The notes beneath the pieces are model-generated. The model had not been told where the DNA came from. It was given only the letters and a program-made list of their open reading frames with translations, and did not search any database. A stretch of 64,000 nt of DNA from Phocoena phocoena (lineage: Eukaryota; Chordata; Mammalia; Artiodactyla; Phocoenidae): the NCBI RefSeq assembly GCF_963924675.1, contig NC_089221.1, forward strand, positions 86,114,296 to 86,178,295. Direction: 5' to 3'. Position 1 is the stretch's first letter, and each line of letters starts with the position of its first letter. The translations under genes and the position numbers were made by a program. Shown in pieces: positions 1 through 12,208 of the stretch.

Positions 1-2820
1 ATTAAAATAGACATGGAAAAGAGAAAATAAGTAAAGTCAATATCAGGTTCTTTAAGAAGATCAATAAAATGATACACTTCTAGCAAGACTGATGAGGAAA
101 AAATAGATAAGAGAAACTGTTAATTACATGAATAGAAAAGATTATATCAAAGTACTAAGAAGGTAATATTAAAACAGTGTTCTACCACTAAATTTGATGA
201 TTTATAAGGAAACGACTAATTCCTTGAAAGACATGAATTACCAAAGATTGCTCATGAAGAAATAACACACTGAAGAGTTGATTTTTACTAAGGGAAATGC
301 TTTTTATAAACTTTCCTTCAAAGAGAACTTTAAGCCCATATTGCTACACTGGTGAATTATACCAAACATATATGGAGAACTATTACATCCTAAAATTTAT
401 CCAGAAATTGGAGAGGAGGAAAATATTAATCCCCAACAATTCTTTAGAGCCATCAGCTGCCTCATACTAAGCCAAACAAATATGAAACAAAACATTTAAA
501 AGATAAAATATGGAGTTTATCCCAGGAATAAAGGTGGGTTAAACATTAGAAAAATTACAATTAAATCCATCATATGAACACACAAAAGAATAAAAACCAT
601 ATGATGATCTCAATAGACAGAAAAAGAGCAAGTGACAAAATCGAACATCTAAGAAAATGGACAGAAAAATTCTCAGCAAACTAGAAATAGAAGGAAAATT
701 CCTCAACCTAAATAAGTCCATCTACAAAAAAGCTACAACTAACATACTATTCAAGAGAAAGATTGAATGTTTTAGCTCTAAAGTTCAAGAACAACACTAC
801 CAAAAGCAAATGGCTATTAACTCTTAATACTTCTATTAAACACTGTATGGAAGGTTGCAGCCAGTGCAATATGGTCAAAAATAAATTAAAGACATCAAAT
901 TGCACAGAAAGTAAAACTGCCTTTATTCACAGATGACATCATCATCTATGTAGAAAATCTAATGGAATCTACACAAAAGCTACTACCAGTAAGTATGCTT
1001 ACCAAAGTTGTGAGATAACAGCCATACAAGTATCAACTATATTCCTATGAACTAGGAATAAGCAATTGGAAATTTAAATTAAAAACATAATTTATAACAA
1101 TCAAATATATGAAACCATTAGGGGTAAATTTGATAAAAGATTTATGTAAGACCTGTACAGTAAAAAGCACACAACTCTGCTGAAATAAATTAGAAGCGAT
1201 AGAAATAAATGGAGTCATTTTCCTTGTTAAGAAGCTGGAAGACTTAACAATTTTAAATTGTTAATTTTCCACCAATTGGTCTATGAATTCAATGCAAATA
1301 CAACAAAAAAATCAGCCAACTGTTTATAGTAATTGTCAAGCTGATTCTAAAACTAGTATGAAAATGAAAAGGAAATACAAGACTCACAACAACCTAAAAC
1401 AAGAAAAATGTTGGAAGGCTAACACCTGAATTAAAAAATAATGTGTCTGTGTGTGTGTGTATATACACACACACACACGAAAGTACATTACTCAAGTCAG
1501 TGTGTTATGGGCATCAAAACAGACAAAGAGATCAATAGAGTAGAACAGAGTCCAGAAATAAACACACACATATGTGGACAACTAATTTTTGACAAAAATG
1601 AAAAACAGGATAGTCTTTTTAAATAAATCTGTACTGAAACAACTGGATATTCATATGGAAAATAACAGACTTTGATCCATATTTCATATACTATACATAT
1701 ACACCTCAAGAAATGCCATAGATCTAAACCTAAACTATAAAACTTCAAGAAGAAAAGATAGGAGATATATTTGGGAACTTAGGTTAGGCGAAAACTTAGA
1801 TATGACACCAAAAGCACAATCCTTTTAAAAAAAGTATTAGACATAATAAAGATTAAAACATTCGGCTGTTTGAAACACACTATTAGAAAATGAAAAGAAA
1901 AGTCATACAGTGGGATAAAATATGTACAATGCATATATCTCATTAAAGAAGTTGTTATCTAGAATGTATAAAGAACTCAAAATTCCGAATAAGAAAACAA
2001 CCTAATTAAAGTGGGCAAACATCTGAACCAACACTTCACCAAAATAGATATACAGATAGCATAAACTCACAGGAAATAACACTCAACTTCATTAGTTATT
2101 AGGGGTATGCAAATTAAAAGCAAAATAAGACACTCCTACACAATGATAAAAATAGCCAAAATTTAAAATCTGAATGTATCACTGCTACTGGAAATGCAAA
2201 ACGGCACAATTTGAAGATTGGCAATTTCTCTAAAAAGTTAAATGTACACCTACCATATGATCAGTCACTTGACTTTTATGTATTTTCCAAAAGAACAGAA
2301 AGAATACATCCATGGAAATACATACACACAACATGTGTGCATAACAGCTTTATTAATAATGGTTCCAAACTGGAAACAATCCAAATGTTCATCAGTAGGT
2401 GAACATATAGGTAGCAAATTCTGGTATATCCATACAGTGGCAAACTACTGGGCAATACTAATATACACAGTATGGATTAACCTTAAAATCATTCTGTTGA
2501 GTTAAAGAAGCCAGAGAAAAGAATATACACTGTATTATTCCATTTAGAAAAAACACTAGAAAATACAAACTATCTTAAAGTACAGAAAGCAGATCAGCAG
2601 ATGCCTGTGAATGTGGAGAGTTGGGGTGTAAAGTAGCAGGGAGGGAGGGATTACAAAAAGCATGAGGAAACTTGGAGAAATTATGGATATGTTCATTATC
2701 TTGATTGTGGTGATGATTTCACAGTTGTAAACATATACTAAAACCTATCAACTTATATATTTTAAATATTTGCACTGTATTGTATGTAAAGTATACTTCA
2801 ATAGAACTGCTAAAAATAAT
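1..2820 (+). mobile_element. LINE-1 fragment, ORF2 reverse transcriptase region through 3' UTR (old, decayed)
   Basis: The sequence follows the LINE-1 ORF2 order on the plus strand. It opens in the segment before the reverse transcriptase core ('ggttctttaagaagatcaat') and passes the catalytic region near 923-945, where the usual FADD reads as FTDD. It then runs through the ORF2 C-terminal region into a 3' UTR that ends near 2815 with an AATAG/poly(A)-like tail. Stops and frameshifts are frequent and the longest open frames are only about 60-90 codons, so no protein can be made. The left end is cut by the window edge. Divergence suggests an old L1M-type copy, but the exact subfamily cannot be set by eye. 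A GT/AC palindrome lies inside it at 1448-1477. Confidence 0.85.
1442..1478. repeat. (GT)n-ATAT-(AC)n palindromic microsatellite
   Basis: A run of GT dinucleotides meets a run of AC dinucleotides across a central TATA. Bases 1448-1477 form a perfect 30-bp palindrome with two 15-base arms and no spacer. It lies inside the old LINE-1. Confidence 0.9.
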
Positions 2821-3374
2821 ACATTGAAAAAATTACTTGCCATCTTCATGGGAAGCAAAGAGCTGGATAATCCCAAACAAAACCAGTTGTGTGAGACTGT
2901 TTCGTAACCTGTGAATCTGATTTGATTTTCTAAGCAACTACCTCCAAGTAGCTACTGAAAAACTAGACCTTGCTCAATGCACCTGTAGAGAACCTCCTCT
3001 AGTGAGCTAATTTAACTTTATGAACACAAACCTATAATAACATGTTCACTGAAGGACTATTCTAATCCTAGCACTGGAATTCCAGCTGAGTGTACCCTAT
3101 AAGGTTAAACTTTAAATAAACGTGGTAGACCAAATTATTCACATAGTAGAATTAGAAAGCACTAAGGCATTTTGCACTTAAAATACAGCATTGTCAGATG
3201 AGAGGTAACAACAGGTAAATTTACTGATGAAACTTTCTAATCAAGTAAAGAAAGGGACTATTAATGTTTTTAATGATACACCTGAATTTATTTAAAGAAA
3301 CATCAGCATGTGGAAGCTAGTAGAATGTATTTCAAGCTAGTAGAATGTGATTAAACAACTTTGAAGTCATCATA
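2821..3374. other. unassigned intergenic stretch
   Basis: AT-rich sequence with no sizeable open frame, no repeat family I recognise, and no RNA gene or splice pattern. Possibly very old repeat remnants. Confidence 0.5.
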
Positions 3375-3570
3375 AAACTACTCAGCCAAATGCATGACTT
3401 TGAGCAAGTTAATTAACCTCTTTGAAACTTGGCTATGCCTACAAGATGACATAAATATGATAAATATGTTATGAGGAGCAAGTGATATATATCTATAAAA
3501 TTTTTAATAAATAGCCTTCCACTTAGTTAACATTTAATAAAAGGTTGGTATAAATTATCATTACTATTTT
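3375..3570 (+). mobile_element. MIR SINE fragment
   Basis: Plus-strand match to the MIR core and 3' half. The 'gactttgagcaagttaatta' block corresponds to the conserved MIR segment reading 'gacctTGGGCAAGTtactta'. The right end ('taataaaaggttgg') resembles the MIR 3' end, which reads 'caataaatgttgg'. It is clearly diverged, as expected of this ancient mammalian tRNA-derived family. Confidence 0.6.
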
Positions 3571-3644
3571 CCTGATAGCATTTATTTTAAAGATTGGGAG
3601 ACTTTGCAAAGTTCCACTTATATATAGAGTTGTCAAAAAGAAAT

Positions 3645-3778
3645 ATGAAAGAATCTGAAAAAGAGTATATACATATATATAAATATATATATAAATATAT
3701 AAAACTGAATCACTTTGGTATACACCTGAAACTAACACAATATTTTAAATCAACTATAGTTAAATTTAAAAAAGAAGT
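3645..3778 (+). mobile_element. LINE-1 3' end fragment (artiodactyl-type 3' UTR)
   Basis: This short plus-strand copy of the LINE-1 3' terminus has the block 'ctgaaaaagagtatatacat', a TA-rich spacer, 'cacctgaaactaacacaata', and a tail near 'ttaaatttaaaaaagaag'. The same terminal block recurs at 14403-14530 and 41290-41395. It is a severely 5'-truncated insertion of about 130 bases. Confidence 0.75.
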
Positions 3779-6109
3779 ATGATTGTGCTATTCTTTATTT
3801 TTATACAAAGATGATAAAACATAAATCCAATTTATATAATTTAAAAATAATATTAAAAAAGTCTTCCTTTATTGTTATTCCTCTAGAAACTCAAGAATTC
3901 AGTTCATTGTGTGTTAACAGGCTTTTGAACTACATAGGTCATTTTATAAATTACATCCATCCTCTTCATCTAATATCATTATTCATTTACATATTTATTA
4001 TCTATTAAGTTTGAGGCTAAAATTTTTAGGACAACAGCTCAGTGTATAATAAAAGCAAAAATAAAAAAAAAGGAAACTTGTTATGAATAGAACAGTTTGC
4101 AAGTTGGGTATTTTCTTTTTAATCCTCAAATGTCCACACTTATCTCCTGAAGGCAAAAATCACCTTTATTTATTTAAAAACAGAACTCCCTGTAGTTATT
4201 TTGTAGACTTAGAAATATTTCTTATTTTAAATTCATTTAAAATATTGTATCAATTTTTTGAGAGTTTAACTTTTGTCTGTGCTTTAAAATTTTACATCTC
4301 TTTCGGGGATTATAAAATATAATATGGACCATTGTTAATAAGTGTATTTTAAGCATGCATTTTATTTTTTATACAAGTTAAAACGTGCATGGAAAATAGA
4401 ACTGATAATTTTTAATACAGTTAAGAGTCAAGTCATTCTTTATATCAATTTTTCTTTACCAGAAATACTTTGTTATCAACTGATTTTGAAGCATTATTTT
4501 TACCATATGCCTCTCAGACACATTAATTTACAATATTTCTGAGAGGAATCTCTGATTGTGATGAAATCCCTTCTTAAACATTTACCTATTCATGGTGATG
4601 GAAAAATTATCTTTTGATAAATACTCAAGTAAATCTTAAGAAAGTAAGGAATAAAACTGACCTGATTATAATCAAGAATATGTGGTGTGAAAAGAATTCC
4701 TAAATTTATATTTAGTTAGCAAATGACACCCTAGTTTTTAATTTAAAAAATTTTGGTAAATGTGTTTATTACTTATACAGGGGAGTTCAAAGTAATTGTT
4801 AATAGCATAAACAAGCTACATGGAGTGTCAGTTACTACTAATATTACCTTCATTTTGCATTCTAAAAACTGTAAAAGACTAACAGAAAGATAATGCTATA
4901 TACACTGCCTTTCATCTTCATTATTCATTTCATAAAATAGCATTAGGGTAATTATACAACAGTCGACTGTACTATTAGAGACAGCAAACAACCTTTAGAA
5001 AGAAAGTGAACAACTTCATATATGTGCAAAGCTACACTGGTTTATTTCAATTGTTGCTTCTCCAAACATAAAAGTTTGAACTTAAAAGTCATTCATGTCT
5101 CATCCTAATTCGTTGTCCAATGACATTAAAATACATTATATGCTCCTCCAGGAAAAGAAGGTAATGGTAGTAAGTGTAATTTGAAAAAGAAGTCATTCTC
5201 AACAGTAAAAGTAGAAATACACTTAAATATAAATGCTCAATTCAATAAATTGTGTCAACAGTATAAATATGTGGCAATAATAAACTTCATTACTAATATC
5301 AGTATTGTACTTTTTCCCCATGTTATCCAGAAAAGGAAAAGGGATTATCTCCACTCCATTTCATTCTCAATAATGTGTCATTTGCTCAATTATATAGGAG
5401 ATTCAGCACCCTAGAATCTAAGGTCTGTAAAAGGGTTATGCACAGTGAAACTTTCTCACAACATAAACTCCTCTGGAATGTCACTTACTGAATAAGTCTT
5501 CCTGGCTCAACTCCAGAAAAATTTATGTTTTTTCCCCTTATTTAGACATGAATTTTATATTATCTCGTTATTTTCACTCAAAACTATCATATGCCAAGTT
5601 TATTAAATACATTTTCATTGATTGGTGTTTGGGACAATATAACTATTTAGTTAAAATTGTTCAATATAACTAATTAATAGTGGAAAATTCCATATTTCTT
5701 CATTTTATTTTGCTGTCATAAGTATACAGGTATTTCCTATTGTGAACTGATCAGCTCTTAGTAGTGCTGATCAAAATCTGATTTCCCAGGAAACCAGCAT
5801 CACAATCAATTAAGACTAAAAATGTTATTTCTCAGATTCTCACATCAAAGTAAATGAATAAGAATCTCTAGTATTAGAATATAAAAATATATATTTTAAC
5901 AGAATCTGTACTAAAGCTTAATATCTCTTTTAGAGGAAAATTGTTTTTATTCATATCTAAATATTACAATATGCTATTACACATTTTACCTTTATCTGGA
6001 CAATTTTAGCCGTGGACCTAGTCATGGAAAAGCATATTATTATATATGGGCAAGATTAGGGAATTTGTATTTCTTGAGTACATATTGTTTTTAAGAAGTT
6101 TATGTTAGT
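3779..6109. other. unassigned AT-rich intergenic stretch
   Basis: No gene, RNA or named repeat could be supported. Open frames of 60-80 codons occur (for example 4083-4322 and 5181-5414). They lack family motifs and are what AT-rich non-coding DNA produces by chance. Confidence 0.5.
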
Positions 6110-6265
6110 TAGTCTTAACAATTCTAATGTTATCATCTCTATTTAGCAGAAGAGGTAACTTAGCTTTAGCGAGTAGTTAAACTTGGCAAGGCCAAGGAGC
6201 TTGTCACTTGAGCAACCAGAATTCAAATTCGGGGCTCTCAGATTCCAAATTCCATACTCTTTCCA
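6110..6265 (-). mobile_element. MIR SINE fragment
   Basis: On the plus strand this reads as the reverse complement of MIR. The segment 'agaagaggtaacttagcttt' is followed by 'gaattcaaattcggggctct', which parallels the MIR complement '...gattcgaacccaggc...'. About 60 percent of the core looks alignable. It is ancient and non-functional. Confidence 0.6.
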
Positions 6266-9070
6266 TACTGATATCTACCTTTTTCTTATAAAAATGTTAA
6301 CCACCTTTGGAATTTACATTGAGAATCTGGGACAATACATGGACACTTTTGTGTATCTTGAAATGCTGATTAAATGGATCTTTTCCAGTATTTCCTGAAG
6401 GATGGGACAAAGGACATTTTCTTTTTTAGCCAGAAGTTATTTCATGAATTACTTTTGCTTTACTCTATAAAAGTAATAAAGAGTATACTTCTCAATAGAA
6501 TAAATCATCAACTGACTGAGGACTATCTAATTACACTATTTCATTAATAAAATTTTCTAACCTCTTTTTATAAGCGAAAAGTAAGTGACAAATTCACACA
6601 CAAATAATTAAGGACTTAATTTAAAATGGAACTTCCATGATATACATTTAAACCAATTCTCTACGTCACCTATATATACACAAAGGTTTCTCGTACTGGT
6701 AATGGTATTACTCAACACTCTAGATACCAAAACTACTAAGAGAAAATTCCAATAATTTGAAATTCTTTGTTTCTATCCAAGGCAGAAAAGTAAACTAGTG
6801 CATTTTGGAAAGATTTTCAACTGCAAGGATTTAAAAAATTAGGCTAAATATATATTGTAAGAACATTGAGGCTATATTATAAATTGGGCACTGAATAGTT
6901 TGCAGTTCACAATTTACTGGGCTAATAGTATAGCTAATATATAGTTATATATATTTCACATAAACCATTAGAATTTTGAACTGTTGGAGTAAGAAAAATT
7001 ACCACAGTTCACATAAAGATGGGGTTATTCTCATTGTTTTTAAAAAATGCCATGAGAGTTTTATCTGGATATTCTCCAAGGACCATAGAGTAAGAAACCT
7101 TGGTTTTACTTTCCTTTCAAAATGTGAACACCTTCCATGGAAAGTCATTTCTCTTAGCTGCTGTGTCAGCATTTGACAACTCCTAATTTGGGACTTGAAT
7201 TTATAAACTGAAACACCAAAGAAAATTGTGCAACCATATAGATAAGTTTATATAGTTTTAGGGTACTTAGAAAGACAATATGAGCTTACTTGTTTGGGTT
7301 AGTAAGATAACTCATGTTTTCTAAGTATTGATAGCAAAACCGAACATGTTTTTTCTTACAGTAAATAGTTGATCCCTGGGGAATGCAAGAATTACAATAA
7401 ATCTTAAAATGTTGCTCTTTCATATCTTATAAAAACATACTCTTAAAGAAGCTGAAGTATTAATAACCAAAGCCTAAGAAAAATTCAAAGTAAATTTTAC
7501 ATATTTTACTGTACATTTATTATTTTATAATATACACAAGCATACATATAATCTAATATATAATAAATGCATATATCAAGTTTGCAAGCTATGAACTTAG
7601 AAAAAGAAACTATATGATTTTCATACTAAACTTTAGATTGTTTAGTAATGATAGCATGACTGGAAATATAAAGTTACTCTCCATAATAAGGAGATTCCTT
7701 ACAGTAAAAAAAATGTCTTGCTGTGATTTAGGATATAGATGCTTAATCATGACAAGGTAATATGGGAAAGTGGGCACTAGATCTGCTGCTTTACAGAAGG
7801 CTGAAAGAGAAGAGGGAACACATCTCTTTTCAATTATATGTTCATTATCTCATAGGCTTTCTATAAACATTTTAATATATTTTTAATGGATACGCAATGA
7901 CTTAATATCATGATTATATATGATATTTTATAATGTCCTCGTCTAATGTCTGTTGCAATTTATTTAAATAATATTTTTTAAAAGAGTCCAGTATTTAGAT
8001 GCTGTTACCTAGTAGTTACTTGCAACTGTTACATTATTATAATAAATTCATTTCATTATTGAATATAAATGGAAAACAATACTGTATATTGATCACATGT
8101 AGTAATTCCAAGTTAAATGTCAAAATATTATAAAGTTGGAATGGTCCTTGTGCTATCATTTCTAAACAAAATTTTGACCACTGAGGGACTGTAGTTTTTT
8201 CAAATTGTTAATGCAAACTTTTGCCATTATTTGCATTTTTTTCTTCAGCTACAAAGAAATGGAAAACTATCATGTTTGAAATTCTTGCCTTACCAACCAA
8301 AATAAATTTTATGTCTACTGTATACGACAAATAACGCTTTCTCTGGTTATTCATCCAAAACATATATTGAAGACTTAATGCATGTCCTATGCTTAAAAAA
8401 CAACAACAACAAACGTATTCTACTCCACTCAATTGCCCATATAGAGTGAGAGTAGTGGAAAAACAGCAGTAATAACAAAGGTGATGATTAGCTGAGTCTT
8501 GGAGGCTCACTTATTAGAGTGTCTCCCTATAGTCAGACATTCGGCAATACAGGTGAAGGTATAACAAGGAATAAAATTTGATAGGCAGGCAGAAGTTTAA
8601 AGCCACACTCTACCAGTCTTCTACCCAAGACATATGTGATTTCATAAGGGATGAGACTGATGAAAAAAAGAAATGCAGCAATGAATGCAGCAATCAGATT
8701 ATCTAGGGAATCTGGAAGTGAAACATCAAAATCATAGTCAGTTTATGGTGATTTCATTGGTCAATCATGGTAGACTGGGAGCCAGGAGAGTCATATTTGA
8801 CTCATATGCCTGTTGATCAGAGAAATCAAGTCTTCATAATTAGGAATAAAGATGCCAGAGAAAGTAAGCAATAAAATGAGAGGGGGAGAGCAAGATTATA
8901 TTATATATATTTATATATTAAGTATAAAAAACAGCATTGAGAACCAGAGAAATGGCAACATGGATAGATTTCAGCTTTGTTGTTGTCTTTGAAGAAGGAA
9001 AAATGAGGCCATGAGCCAAAGAGTGAAGCACCTAGTACAGGAGCTTGGACAAATTGGTGAATAGGAAAAA
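6266..9070. other. unassigned AT-rich intergenic stretch
   Basis: I see no gene or clearly named repeat. A small (CAA)n run lies at 8399-8413 and TA-rich low-complexity sequence at 8897-8925. The 100-codon minus-strand open frame at 8208-8510 has low-complexity cysteine and tyrosine content and no recognisable motif, so I do not call it a gene. Parts of 8520-9070 may be old retroelement, but I cannot name it. Confidence 0.5.
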
Positions 9071-9074
9071 TGGT

Positions 9075-10240
9075 CAAGATGATGGAGAAGGAAGACTCTG
9101 AGCTCACCTCCTCTCATGGGCACACCAAAATTACAACTATTTATAGAGCAACTATTGATGAGAAAGACTTGAAAACAAGCAGAAAAGCTAGGGCAAACTA
9201 AAAAGCTTTGGTACAGCTAAGGAAACAATCAACAGAACAAAAAGCCCACCTTGTGAATGGGAGAAGATATTTGCAAACGATATGTCCAACAAGGGGTTAA
9301 TATCCAAAATATACAAAGAACTCATACAACTCAACATAAAAACAAACAACTCAATTAAAAAATGGACAGATGACCCAACTAGATATGTTTCCAAATGAAG
9401 ACATACTGATAGCCAACAGGCACATGAAAAGATGCCCAACATCACTCACCATCAGGGAAATACAACTCAAAACCACAATGAGATATTACCTTACACATGT
9501 CAGAATGTCTACTGTCAGAAATACAACAAGTAACAAGTGTTGGCAAGGATGTGGAGAAAAGAGAATCCTCATGCACTGTTGGTGGGAATGTAAATTGGTG
9601 CAGCCACTAAGGAAAACAGTATGGTGATGGCTCAAAAAATTAAAAATACAACTACCATGCAATCCAGCAATTCCACTCCTGGGTATTTATTCAAAGAAAA
9701 TGTAAACATTAATTCAAAAAGATATATGCATCCCTATGTTAATTGCAGCATTATTTACAAGAGCCCAGATATGGAAGCAGCCTACATGCCCATTGATAGA
9801 TGAATGGATAAAAATGTGGTATGTATAACATGTACAATGAAATATTTGTCATAAAAAGGATGAAATTTAGCCATTTGCAATAACAAGGTGGATCTAGAGG
9901 GTATTACGTTAAGTGAAATAAGTCAGATAGAGAAAGACAACTACTGTGTCATATCACTTATACATGGAATATAAAAACAAAACAAATGAAACATGCATAA
10001 CTAAATAAAAACAGACATAAACACAGAGAACAAACAGGCAGCTGCCATAGGGAATGGATTGGTAGAGGAGAGGAATATGTGAGGGAAGGATAAACTTTCA
10101 GTTACAAAATAAATGAGTCACAGGTATAAAGGTACAGTAAGGGGGATATAGTTAATAATTATGTAATATCTTCATATGGTGATAGATAACAACTAGACCT
10201 ATCATGGTTTAGGAATTAATATAGTGTTATAGGTCAATTA
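9075..10240 (+). mobile_element. internally deleted LINE-1 (5' UTR start joined to late ORF2 and 3' UTR)
   Basis: Bases 9075-9188 match the extreme 5' end of an artiodactyl-type LINE-1: 'caagatgatggagaaggaag', then 'gagctcacctcctctcatgg'. At about 9188-9195 the sequence jumps to the C-terminal part of ORF2 ('aaaaagctttggtacag') and continues to a 3' UTR that fades near 10240. The cysteine-rich C-terminal motif is readable at 9535-9600 ([18 protein letters not shown]). ORF1, the endonuclease domain and the reverse transcriptase are all missing, about 5 kb of a complete element. No clear target-site duplication was found. The join may be a later deletion, recombination between two LINE-1s, or insertion of a spliced LINE-1 RNA. 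Confidence 0.75.
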
Positions 10241-10249
10241 TATTTCAAA

Positions 10250-10365
10250 AACAAACCCAGAAACAAACTCATAGAAAAAGAGGTCAGAGGAGGGTAAGTT
10301 AGATGAAGGCAGTCCAAAGGTACAAAGTTTCAGTTATAAGATGAATAGGAAAAAAATAACAGTAT
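10250..10365 (+). mobile_element. LINE-1 3' UTR fragment
   Basis: The segments 'aaactcatagaaaaagaggt' and 'gtacaaagtttcagttataa' match a LINE-1 3' UTR block also present at 51545-51650. It sits directly after another LINE-1 tail, so it is either a separate short insertion or a rearranged part of the same element. Confidence 0.55.
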
Positions 10366-10879
10366 TTCTTATTTAAGATTGAATATTACAGAGGAGTGGA
10401 AAGAAGAATAGAAAGTAAGAGAGATAAAAATAGACAAAAAATAAATGTAGAGTACAACAAGAAATAAAGAGGAAAGGAGAACAGTGCATATATAGATAGC
10501 CATGCATTTGAGTTTTATAAGCAAGTATATCATGAGAAAAAGAGAATTGCTATCTGATCCTAAAAACAATCATTGAAGCAAACAATAAAAATTTAAAATA
10601 AACTATACGAAAAGTAATATAATTAATGGATCATTAAACATATTTAAATTCAGTTTAAAACTTTAATTTTTTTAATATTTAAAAAATTTTTACTAGCAAA
10701 CTGACTTTGGTAACTAGAATAATCCAAGGAACATCTATGAGTTAGTGTTTGTAATTAACACAGATCACTTTTCTCAAACATCTTCTCCATTCCTTAATAA
10801 AGCAGATTAACAAAATGTCAGGGTACATATACTAAATTTACGCATAACTATCGATATTTATTTAGGTGTGTTTTAAAAT
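10366..10879. other. unassigned AT-rich stretch
   Basis: A purine-rich segment (10360-10470) and AT-rich sequence with no gene or nameable repeat. Confidence 0.45.
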
Positions 10880-11010
10880 CAGCCTGAGTCTCCATTGTTT
10901 CATTTGTGAAACAGTGATATAAATACTAAACTCTAAGTGTTACTGTAAGAATCAAATAGATAATTTGTAATTGTCTAATATATTTTAGGAACCCAATTAA
11001 CATCATTTCC
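10880..11010 (+). mobile_element. MIR SINE fragment
   Basis: 'gcctgagtctccattgtttc' followed by 'aaacagtgatataaatacta' and 'gttactgtaagaatcaaata' follows the MIR core order (cctcagtttcc... atgggataataa... gtgaggattaaat). It is diverged and partial. Confidence 0.5.
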
Positions 11011-11948
11011 CTTTTCTCCTTCATGTTTTGCCCTCTGATAATATTGTTTTAAGATAAGTTCTAATATGATCATTAATTTTTATATAAGTGAAACTTATTT
11101 CAAAATATTTCCTGGGATTGATTTTTAGATATTCTAGGGAAATTTATAGGACTCATTTGAGACTGAAAGAAGACAGGTCTCTTGGAGATTCTCCGTAGAA
11201 GTACAATTTATTTCTCACATTTATTTGCATAGTAACAATCTATGTCCAGTTTCACTACACAATGATTCACTGAAACCATAGATAGAGGGTTTATCTCCAT
11301 TTACTTCATTGTAATTATGCAAATACTGCCTAGGACTTTTATGTGATAAACTTAACATTTGATACATCTTCACCTGGGAGTCTGATACTATAATGGAACA
11401 TTATTATTATTATTAAATGTTTTTTACCTATGCACTCACCTAATGCAAATGAAATCTCATAGAATAGTTAAGGCCACATACATTTTAAGATAATACACTT
11501 CTGTATTTTGGACCATCTAATTCTTATGTTGAAGTATATATGTCCCAGTATCATTGAAAAACCTTAAAAATAAAATCCTGTACTCACTGTGCAGCTGGGA
11601 TTTTCTAATCACTGTTTAGAGAAACTGAGGATCTGATACAAATAATTATCCAAAACAGGCATTTGTGTAAACAGAGTGTCTGCTATCAAGGGGTTTCTTC
11701 TTTTATCTAGCATATTGGGAGTTAAAAATAAGGATTCAAGGGAAAAAATTCCGATTCATATAAAAATACTTTCCAGCAGGGGGGGAGGGAGGGGAAGTAA
11801 GATTTAAAAGACAGTAATTAATGAAAAGTCAAGCTTTGTGCTTATTTTTGAAAGCAAACGTTAAAAATAACATTTTTCTCAAGAAGAAAAATATTTTTAA
11901 AATTAACAACATTAGACTTGGTTAACATTTCTATGTCACTTAAAAATT
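11011..11948. other. unassigned stretch with a G-rich run
   Basis: No gene or named repeat seen. It includes a short ATT run at 11401-11415 and a G-rich run at 11779-11794 (7 G, A, 3 G, A, 4 G) that satisfies the simple G-quadruplex pattern on the plus strand. Confidence 0.45.
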
Positions 11949-11960
11949 AAGACATAATAG

Positions 11961-12173
11961 GACTTCCCTGGTGGCACAGTGGTTGAGAGTCTGCCTGCCG
12001 ATGCAGGGCACACGGGTTCATGCCCAGGTCCGGGAAGATCCCACATGACGCGGAGCAGCTGGGCCCGTGAGCCATGGCCACTGAGCCTGTGTGTCTGGAG
12101 CCTGTGCTCCGCGGCGGGAGAGGCCACAACAGTGAGAGACCCGCGTACCGCAAAAAAAAACCAAAAAACAAAA
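11961..12173 (+). mobile_element. tRNA-Glu-derived SINE (cetacean CHR-1/CHRS type), copy 1
   Basis: A complete copy: the head 'gacttccctggtggcacagt' (tRNA-Glu-like, with a box A region), a box B-like 'gggttcatgcc', the tRNA-unrelated body ending in 'gtaccgc', and an A-rich tail. An approximate 12-bp target-site duplication flanks it (11949-11960 and 12174-12185, 10 of 12 matching), indicating LINE-driven insertion. SINEs of this type are transcribed by Pol III and mobilised by LINE-1. They encode no protein, so the open frames across it in several frames are meaningless. Confidence 0.93.
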
Positions 12174-12199
12174 AAGACAAACTAGTAACCTGAGGAGAT

Positions 12200-12208
12200 C
12201 AAGATGGC
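12200..12208 (+). promoter_or_regulatory. YY1-like motif at LINE-1 5' end
   Basis: CAAGATGGC, about ten bases from the element's start, matches the YY1 core (AAGATGGC). Human LINE-1 uses YY1 at the same relative position to set its transcription start. Activity in this decayed copy is doubtful. Confidence 0.45.

Noticed and set aside
11961..12173. SINE head as a functional tRNA-Glu gene
   Set aside because: Only box A/B-like parts and tRNA similarity remain; no cloverleaf with proper acceptor and anticodon stems, and it is followed by the SINE body and A-tail.
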